DNA of 6,327 nt, from NCBI GenBank assembly GCA_945873925.1, contig CAMCES010000076.1:1-6327 (forward strand). Reading direction: 5' to 3'. Shown piece by piece: positions 1 to 4,222 of the stretch. The notes beneath the pieces were generated by a model that was not told the DNA's origin, searched no databases, and was given only the letters and a program-made list of their open reading frames with translations. This DNA comes from Bordetella parapertussis. GTDB taxonomy: Bacteria > Pseudomonadota > Gammaproteobacteria > Burkholderiales > Burkholderiaceae_C. The stretch's first letter is position 1. Every line of letters starts with the position of its first letter. The position numbers were made by a program, and so were the translations under genes.

Positions 1-1314
1 ACCGCCCGCCAAGCCTTGCAACAAGCGGGCATCAGCGCCGCCCAAGTCACCTCCTTGGGCATCACCAACCAACGAGAAACCACGGTGATGTGGCGGCGCG
101 ACACTGGCCAAGCCATTTACAACGCCATCGTTTGGCAAGACCGCCGTGCCGAGCCCGAGTGCCTGCGCTTGCGCGAAGCCGGGGCCGCCCCCATGGTGCA
201 GCAATCAACCGGCCTCTTGATCGACGCGTATTTCTCGGCCACCAAGTTGCAGTGGATCTTGAACCACGTGTCGGGCGCACGCGACATGGCTGAGCGGGGT
301 GAATTGGCCTTTGGCACGGTCGACAGTTGGCTGATGTGGAACCTGACTGGCGGCCAGGTGCATGCCACCGATGTCAGCAACGCAGCACGCACCATGCTGT
401 TCAACATCCACTCCAACCAATGGGACCCCGAGCTGCTCGAGTTGTTTGACATCCCCGCTTCGGTGTTGCCCACGGTGCACCCCTCTGCCAGCGACTTTGG
501 CCAAACCCAAGCGCAGTGGCTGGGCGCGGCCCTGCCGATCGGCGGGGTGGCAGGCGACCAGCAAAGCGCTTTGTTTGGGCAAGCGTGTTTCAGCGCGGGC
601 CAAGCCAAAAACACCTACGGCACGGGCTGCTTCATGCTGATGCACACCGGCGGTCAGTTTCAAACCAGCCAAAACGGCTTGATCACCACCAGCGCGGCGC
701 AAGCCGACGCCACGCCTGCTTTCGCTTTGGAAGGCAGCGTGTTCATTGGCGGCGCGGTGGTGCAGTGGCTGCGCGATGGCCTGCGCGCTTTTGACAAAAG
801 CGCAGACGTGCAATCACTGGCCGAAAGCGTGCCCGACTCGGGTGGTGTGGTCTTGGTGCCCGCCTTCACCGGTTTGGGCGCCCCCTATTGGCAAGCCGAT
901 GCGCGGGGTGCGATGGTCGGTTTGTCGCGCGGCACCACCATGGCGCACATCGCCCGCGCCGCCCTGGAAAGCATTGCGTTTCAGAGCACCGCGCTGTTGC
1001 AAGCCATGAACCGCGATGCGGCTCAACCCGTGACCGAGTTGCGGGTCGACGGCGGCGCTTGCGTGAACGATTTGCTGATGCAGTTCCAAGCCGATTTGCT
1101 GGGCATCCCGGTGTTGCGCCCGCAAGTGATTGAAACCACCGCGCTGGGCGCGGCTTATTTGGCGGGCTTGAGTGCTGGCATCTACCAAAACCCACAAGAG
1201 CTCGCGCAACACTGGCGGGTGCAGCGGCGCTTTGAACCACAGATGTCTCGCGACCAAGCGCACTCGCTGATGGCGCATTGGGAAAAAGCGGTGCGCCAAA
1301 CCGTGGCGGCCTGA
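1..1314 (+). CDS. glpK: Glycerol kinase, 5'-truncated by the window edge
   Basis: This enzyme phosphorylates glycerol with ATP to sn-glycerol 3-phosphate, the cytoplasmic entry step of glycerol catabolism. The reading frame is open from base 1 and the first visible codon aligns with about residue 60 of the 502-residue E. coli enzyme, so roughly 59 residues with the first phosphate-binding loop lie off the window. The TTG at 16 is an internal Leu codon, not a start. Visible family features are NQRETT with the glycerol-contacting Arg-Glu (73-78), DAYFSATK with the glycerol-contacting Tyr (229-231), GDQQSALFGQ with the presumed catalytic Asp (556-558), NTYGTGCFML in the nucleotide-binding part (610 onward), GLGAPYW, and the C-terminal RVDGG...TALGAAYLAG block. 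The loop that holds the E. coli fructose-1,6-bisphosphate contacts (GGKGGTR) is replaced near 502-537 by a sequence without the Gly-Gly-Lys or Arg. The IIAGlc-contact segment near the C-terminus is also not E. coli-like. Identity is very secure; altered allostery is inference. Confidence 0.97.
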   Translation, partial: TARQALQQAGISAAQVTSLGITNQRETTVMWRRDTGQAIYNAIVWQDRRAEPECLRLREAGAAPMVQQSTGLLIDAYFSATKLQWILNHVSGARDMAERGELAFGTVDSWLMWNLTGGQVHATDVSNAARTMLFNIHSNQWDPELLELFDIPASVLPTVHPSASDFGQTQAQWLGAALPIGGVAGDQQSALFGQACFSAGQAKNTYGTGCFMLMHTGGQFQTSQNGLITTSAAQADATPAFALEGSVFIGGAVVQWLRDGLRAFDKSADVQSLAESVPDSGGVVLVPAFTGLGAPYWQADARGAMVGLSRGTTMAHIARAALESIAFQSTALLQAMNRDAAQPVTELRVDGGACVNDLLMQFQADLLGIPVLRPQVIETTALGAAYLAGLSAGIYQNPQELAQHWRVQRRFEPQMSRDQAHSLMAHWEKAVRQTVAA

Positions 1315-1327
1315 CCCGCTTGCCGCA

Positions 1328-1351
1328 CCTGCAGCCCACCATGGGTGCAGG
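1328..1351 (+). terminator. Hairpin downstream of glpK, possible terminator without a U-tract
   Basis: An inverted repeat starts 13 bases after the glpK stop. CCTGCA-g-CCCA pairs with TGGGTGCAGG across a 3-base loop, giving ten base pairs interrupted by one bulged G at 1334. No T-run follows (the next bases are GCAAATGCCC), so it is not a textbook intrinsic terminator. A short alternative stem, GGGC-aaat-GCCC at 1350-1361, overlaps its right arm. It may slow polymerase, protect the glpK 3' end, or do nothing. Confidence 0.35.
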
Positions 1352-1372
1352 GCAAATGCCCAGTGAACGGTC

Positions 1373-1408
1373 TTGGCAATTGGCATGACAATCAGCGGCT
1401 GAATTCAC
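1373..1408 (+). promoter_or_regulatory. Weak candidate sigma-70 promoter for proC
   Basis: Two overlapping-phase copies of TTGGCA (1373-1378 and 1380-1385) each match the -35 consensus TTGACA at five of six positions. An ATGACA (1385-1390) also matches at five of six. At the correct 16-18 base spacing I find only poor -10 candidates, such as the AT-rich AATTCA near 1402-1407. A promoter is plausible because proC has its own 116-base leader and does not share a function with glpK, but the sequence does not establish one. Confidence 0.2.
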
Positions 1409-1419
1409 AAGCCACGCAC

Positions 1420-1423
1420 AGGA
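1420..1423 (+). promoter_or_regulatory. Ribosome binding site of proC
   Basis: AGGA lies seven bases before the ATG at 1431, which is good Shine-Dalgarno spacing and supports that ATG as the proC start. Confidence 0.65.
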
Positions 1424-1430
1424 TGTATCC

Positions 1431-2258
1431 ATGACCGCCAGCCCCACTTCATTGCTGCCCATCGTCTTCATTGGCGGGGGCAACATGGCTACCGCCTTGA
1501 TCACGGGCTTGCGCAAGCAAGGGGTCTCTGCGGCGTCCATCCACGTGGTCGAGCCACTTGAGACCGCCCGCCAACACCTGCACGACAGCTTGGGCGTGCA
1601 CGCCGTGGCCACTGCAGACAACAGCCTGGCAGGCGCACAACTCGTGGTCTGGGCGATCAAGCCGCAGTTGTTCAAGGCCGTGGCCGAACCGCTGCAAGCC
1701 CTGTTTGCCAGCGCGCTGCACCTGAGCGTGGCCGCCGGTATCCGCAGCGACAGCCTGGCGCAGTGGCTGGGTAGCCAACGCGTGGTGCGCGCGATGCCCA
1801 ACACCCCCGCCTTGGTCGGTTTGGGCCAAACCGGTTTGTTTGCCCGCGACGCGGTCACGCCACTGCAGAGACAAGCCGTCAGCGCCTTGATGCAGGCGGT
1901 GGGTGAATCGATTTGGGTAGACCATGAAACGCTGCTCGACGCGGTGACCGCGGTGTCTGGCTCGGGCCCAGCTTATGTGTTTTATCTGATCGAAGCGATG
2001 GTGGCGGCTGGCGTGCGCATGGGCTTGTCGCCAGCGCAGGCCCACCAACTGAGCGTGGGCACCTTGGTGGGGGCGTCCGAGTTGGCCCGCGCCAGCAGCG
2101 AATCGCCTGCGGTGCTGCGCGAGCGGGTGACCTCCAAAGGCGGCACCACCCATGCCGCCATCACCAGCCTGCAAACCGATGGCGTGGCCGCGCTGATGGA
2201 AAAAGCCATGTTGGCAGCCGCCGAGCGGGCCAAAACCCTAGGCGACGAGCTCGGCTGA
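1431..2258 (+). CDS. proC: Pyrroline-5-carboxylate reductase
   Basis: This cytoplasmic enzyme catalyses the last step of proline biosynthesis, the NAD(P)H-dependent reduction of 1-pyrroline-5-carboxylate to L-proline. The protein has 275 residues, close to the usual ~270. The N-terminal Rossmann fold starts with IVFIGGGNMA (residues 11-20), the dinucleotide-binding glycine motif, and continues through VVWAIKP (72-78). RAMPNTPALVG (120-130) is the conserved block before the dimerisation domain. The C-terminal domain carries AVSGSGPAYVF (174-184), which shapes the substrate pocket, and the family signature LRERVTSKGGTTHAAI (229-244). The ATG start is backed by an AGGA seven bases upstream and by the Rossmann motif falling at the expected distance from the N-terminus. 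It follows glpK by 116 bases with no functional link, and converges on ubiA. I see no truncation or odd residue. Identity is very secure. Confidence 0.97.
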   Translation: MTASPTSLLPIVFIGGGNMATALITGLRKQGVSAASIHVVEPLETARQHLHDSLGVHAVATADNSLAGAQLVVWAIKPQLFKAVAEPLQALFASALHLSVAAGIRSDSLAQWLGSQRVVRAMPNTPALVGLGQTGLFARDAVTPLQRQAVSALMQAVGESIWVDHETLLDAVTAVSGSGPAYVFYLIEAMVAAGVRMGLSPAQAHQLSVGTLVGASELARASSESPAVLRERVTSKGGTTHAAITSLQTDGVAALMEKAMLAAAERAKTLGDELG

Positions 2259-2262
2259 GCCT

Positions 2263-2281
2263 GGTCAAACGCGCGTTTGCC
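2263..2281. terminator. Palindrome between the convergent proC and ubiA genes, candidate bidirectional terminator
   Basis: CAAACGCGCGTTTG at 2266-2279 is a perfect 14-base palindrome (five-base stem around GCGC). It is extended by GG at 2263-2264 pairing with CC at 2280-2281 past a bulged T. It starts five bases after the proC stop and lies 20 bases beyond the ubiA stop, where a shared terminator is expected. There is no T-run on either strand, so intrinsic termination is unproven. Weaker stems nearby are CGTGC/GCACG (2289-2293 with 2306-2310), the second arm of which lies inside the ubiA 3' end. Confidence 0.4.
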
Positions 2282-2301
2282 GCTCAAGCGTGCGCTGCCG
2301 T

Positions 2302-3243
2302 TCAAGCACGGATTTGCAGGCCCAGCGCGATGCCGGCAAACACGGTGGCACCCAACCAATGGTTCATGCGAAACGCCTTGAAGCACCCTGCAGGTTCACG
2401 CTTGTAAATCATGCCGAAATGCCACAGCGCTTGGACGCCAGCGATCTCGATGGCAAACCATTGCGGCCAGCCCAAACCTTGGTCGTGCAGCAACCACAGC
2501 GTACCGAGCAAATACACCGCGTAGAACACCATCACCGCCAGCACGTCGTGCTTGCCCAAGGTGATCGCCGAGGTTTTCATGCCGATGCGCAAATCGTCTT
2601 CACGGTCCACCATGGCGTATTCGGTGTCGTAAGCCAACACCCAAAACGCATTGAAAAACATCAAGCCCCATGCCAGTGGCGGCACCGCTTGCCACACCCC
2701 TTCGAGCGTCAAGGGTCCTCCATGGACCGCAGCGAACGCCATCGGAATGCCAAAGCTGAAGGCCACGCCCAAGACCGCTTGCGGCATCGCCAAGAAGCGC
2801 TTGGCATAGGGGTAGGCCAAGGTGACGGCCAGCGCAACGAAAGACCAAACGATGGTGACCGCGTTGGTGGTCAGCACCAAACCAAAGGCACACAGCGCCA
2901 ACACCGCGCCAGCCACCAGGGCTTGTTTGACCGACAAAGCACCCGAGGTCACTGGCCGCTTGGCGGTCCGCTCGACGTGTTTGTCAAATTCACGGTCGGC
3001 CACGTCGTTGACGCAACAACCCGCGCTGCGCATGAGCACCGTGCCCAGCACAAACACACACAGCAAATGCCAGCCCGGGAAACCGCCGCTGGCCAACCAC
3101 AGCGCACCCAAGGTGGGCCACAGCAGCAGCAGCCAACCCGCGGGGCGGTTCCAGCGGATCAGGTCGAGGTAGAGCGACCACGCACGGCGGGGTTGGGCTT
3201 CATGGCGGGGGTGGGGCGTGATGCCCGAGCTGGGTTCGGTCAT
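2302..3243 (-). CDS. ubiA: 4-hydroxybenzoate polyprenyltransferase (ubiquinone biosynthesis)
   Basis: This integral inner-membrane enzyme attaches the polyprenyl tail to 4-hydroxybenzoate, giving 3-polyprenyl-4-hydroxybenzoate, an early committed step to ubiquinone. The protein has 313 residues against 290 in E. coli. The extra length is a hydrophilic N-terminal stretch of about 15 residues and a longer loop near residues 172-190. Both Mg-prenyl-diphosphate motifs are present: NDVADREFD (79-87), followed by ERTAKRPVTSG, and DTEYAMVDREDD (206-217), followed by IGMKTSAI. Hydrophobic segments between them, such as 36-51, 58-75, 105-125, 128-146 and 153-172, fit the multi-pass UbiA fold. The ATG at 3243 gives the RWNRPAGWLLLLWPT block at the expected place, but no clear Shine-Dalgarno precedes it. 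It starts 13 bases after the oxyR stop, so it is probably cotranscribed and translationally coupled with oxyR. Identity is very secure. Confidence 0.97.
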   Translation of the reverse strand: MTEPSSGITPHPRHEAQPRRAWSLYLDLIRWNRPAGWLLLLWPTLGALWLASGGFPGWHLLCVFVLGTVLMRSAGCCVNDVADREFDKHVERTAKRPVTSGALSVKQALVAGAVLALCAFGLVLTTNAVTIVWSFVALAVTLAYPYAKRFLAMPQAVLGVAFSFGIPMAFAAVHGGPLTLEGVWQAVPPLAWGLMFFNAFWVLAYDTEYAMVDREDDLRIGMKTSAITLGKHDVLAVMVFYAVYLLGTLWLLHDQGLGWPQWFAIEIAGVQALWHFGMIYKREPAGCFKAFRMNHWLGATVFAGIALGLQIRA

Positions 3244-3256
3244 GGCTGCAGACAGT

Positions 3257-4219
3257 TCAAGTCAAACGTTGCACGCCTGGCAGCTCACTCGCCACGATCG
3301 CGTTGCGCAAGGCGGCGATGGCTTCATAGCGGGTGAAGCTGCGCCGCCAAGCCAGCACCACACGGCGCGTCGGCGGTGCGTCATGGCCGTCGACCACCGG
3401 CAAATAGCGGACATAGGTGTCTAGGGATTTTTTCTTTTTACCCGTGGCCAGCAAGGCGTCTTTGGGCACACCCAGGCGCGGCACCAAGGTCACGCCCATG
3501 CCCGCGGCCACCATGTGTTTGATGGTCTCCAGCGACGAGCCCTCAAAGCTTTTGCGGATGCCTTCGGCGTCGCTGGAAAACCTGGCGAACTCGGGGCAGA
3601 CCTCGAGCACATGGTCGCGAAAACAGTGGCCATTGCCCAGCAGCAGCATGGTCTCGGCTTTGAGCTCGGCGGCACTGATGCTGTCTTGCTTTGCCAGCGG
3701 GTGGTTGCTGGGCACCGCCGCCATGAAGGGTTCGTCGTACAGCGGCGCCAACGCCAAACCCGCATCCGGAAAAGGCTCGGCCAAGATCGCGCAATCGATC
3801 TCGCCGGTGCGCAACATCTCCAAAAGCTTGACGGTGAAATGCTCTTGGAGCATGAGCGGCATTTGCGGTGTCTTGTTGATGCTGTGTCGCACCAACTCGG
3901 GCAATAAATACGGCGCGATGGTGTAGATGACACCCAAGCGCAAAGGACCCGAGAGAGGGTCTTTGCCGCGCTTGGCCAATTCTTTGATGCTGGCGGCTTG
4001 CTCCAACACGCTTTGCGCTTGACGCACGATTTCTTCGCCCAAGGGGGTGACCGTGACCTCGTTGGCGCTGCGCTCAAACAACTTGACCTGCAGTTCTTCT
4101 TCCAGGTTTTTGATGCCCACCGACAGCGTGGGCTGCGACACAAAGCAGGCTTCGGCGGCGCGGCCAAAGTGCTTTTCTCGGGCAACAGCCACGATGTACT
4201 TGAGCTCGGTGAGGGTCAT
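3257..4219 (-). CDS. oxyR: Hydrogen peroxide-sensing LysR-type regulator OxyR
   Basis: OxyR is a cytoplasmic LysR-family regulator that senses peroxide through a reversible disulfide and activates genes such as catalases and alkyl hydroperoxide reductase. The protein has 320 residues (E. coli 305). A winged helix-turn-helix fills residues 1-60 (FGRAAEACFVSQPTLSVGIKNLEEEL...LFER...VTPLG). A linker helix and the two-lobed effector domain follow, starting at GPLRLGVI (91-98). The redox pair is intact: GHCFRDHVLEVC places cysteines at 199 and 208, the same numbers and spacing as in E. coli, which separates OxyR from other LysR proteins. SSLETIKHMVAAGMGVTLVP (228-247) also matches. Differences are a GKKKKS tract at 260-265, a longer C-terminus, and further cysteines at 25 and 143. 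The start lies 3 bases after the recG stop, and no strong Shine-Dalgarno precedes it. I saw no OxyR operator in the window, so targets and autoregulation are unknown here. Confidence 0.96.
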   Translation of the reverse strand: MTLTELKYIVAVAREKHFGRAAEACFVSQPTLSVGIKNLEEELQVKLFERSANEVTVTPLGEEIVRQAQSVLEQAASIKELAKRGKDPLSGPLRLGVIYTIAPYLLPELVRHSINKTPQMPLMLQEHFTVKLLEMLRTGEIDCAILAEPFPDAGLALAPLYDEPFMAAVPSNHPLAKQDSISAAELKAETMLLLGNGHCFRDHVLEVCPEFARFSSDAEGIRKSFEGSSLETIKHMVAAGMGVTLVPRLGVPKDALLATGKKKKSLDTYVRYLPVVDGHDAPPTRRVVLAWRRSFTRYEAIAALRNAIVASELPGVQRLT

Positions 4220-4222
4220 GGT

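Noticed and set aside
16..18. TTG as a glpK start
   Set aside because: The frame stays open to base 1 and the upstream residues align with internal E. coli GlpK sequence, so the gene is cut by the window edge.
205..813. A 202-codon open frame on the - strand inside glpK
   Set aside because: It is antisense to conserved glycerol kinase motifs, and its composition is typical of a GC-driven shadow frame.
1315..1430. Riboswitch or small RNA in the glpK-proC gap
   Set aside because: At 116 bases with one simple hairpin and no recognisable aptamer motif, there is no positive evidence for either.
866..1858. A 330-codon open frame on the - strand spanning the glpK end and proC start
   Set aside because: It overlaps two well-supported genes and the intergenic gap, is low-complexity Arg/Ala/Pro-rich, and has no recognisable domain.
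2290..3336. A 348-codon open frame on the + strand opposite ubiA
   Set aside because: It is Gln/His/Arg-rich with no recognisable domain and lies entirely over ubiA and the end of oxyR, whose conserved motifs are on the other strand. It is an antisense shadow in GC-rich DNA.
3426..3441. Programmed ribosomal frameshift at the A-rich run in oxyR
   Set aside because: In frame, the heptamers read T-AAA-AAG and G-AAA-AAA, neither of which fits the X-XXY-YYZ pattern. The zero-frame protein is full length and conserved after the run.
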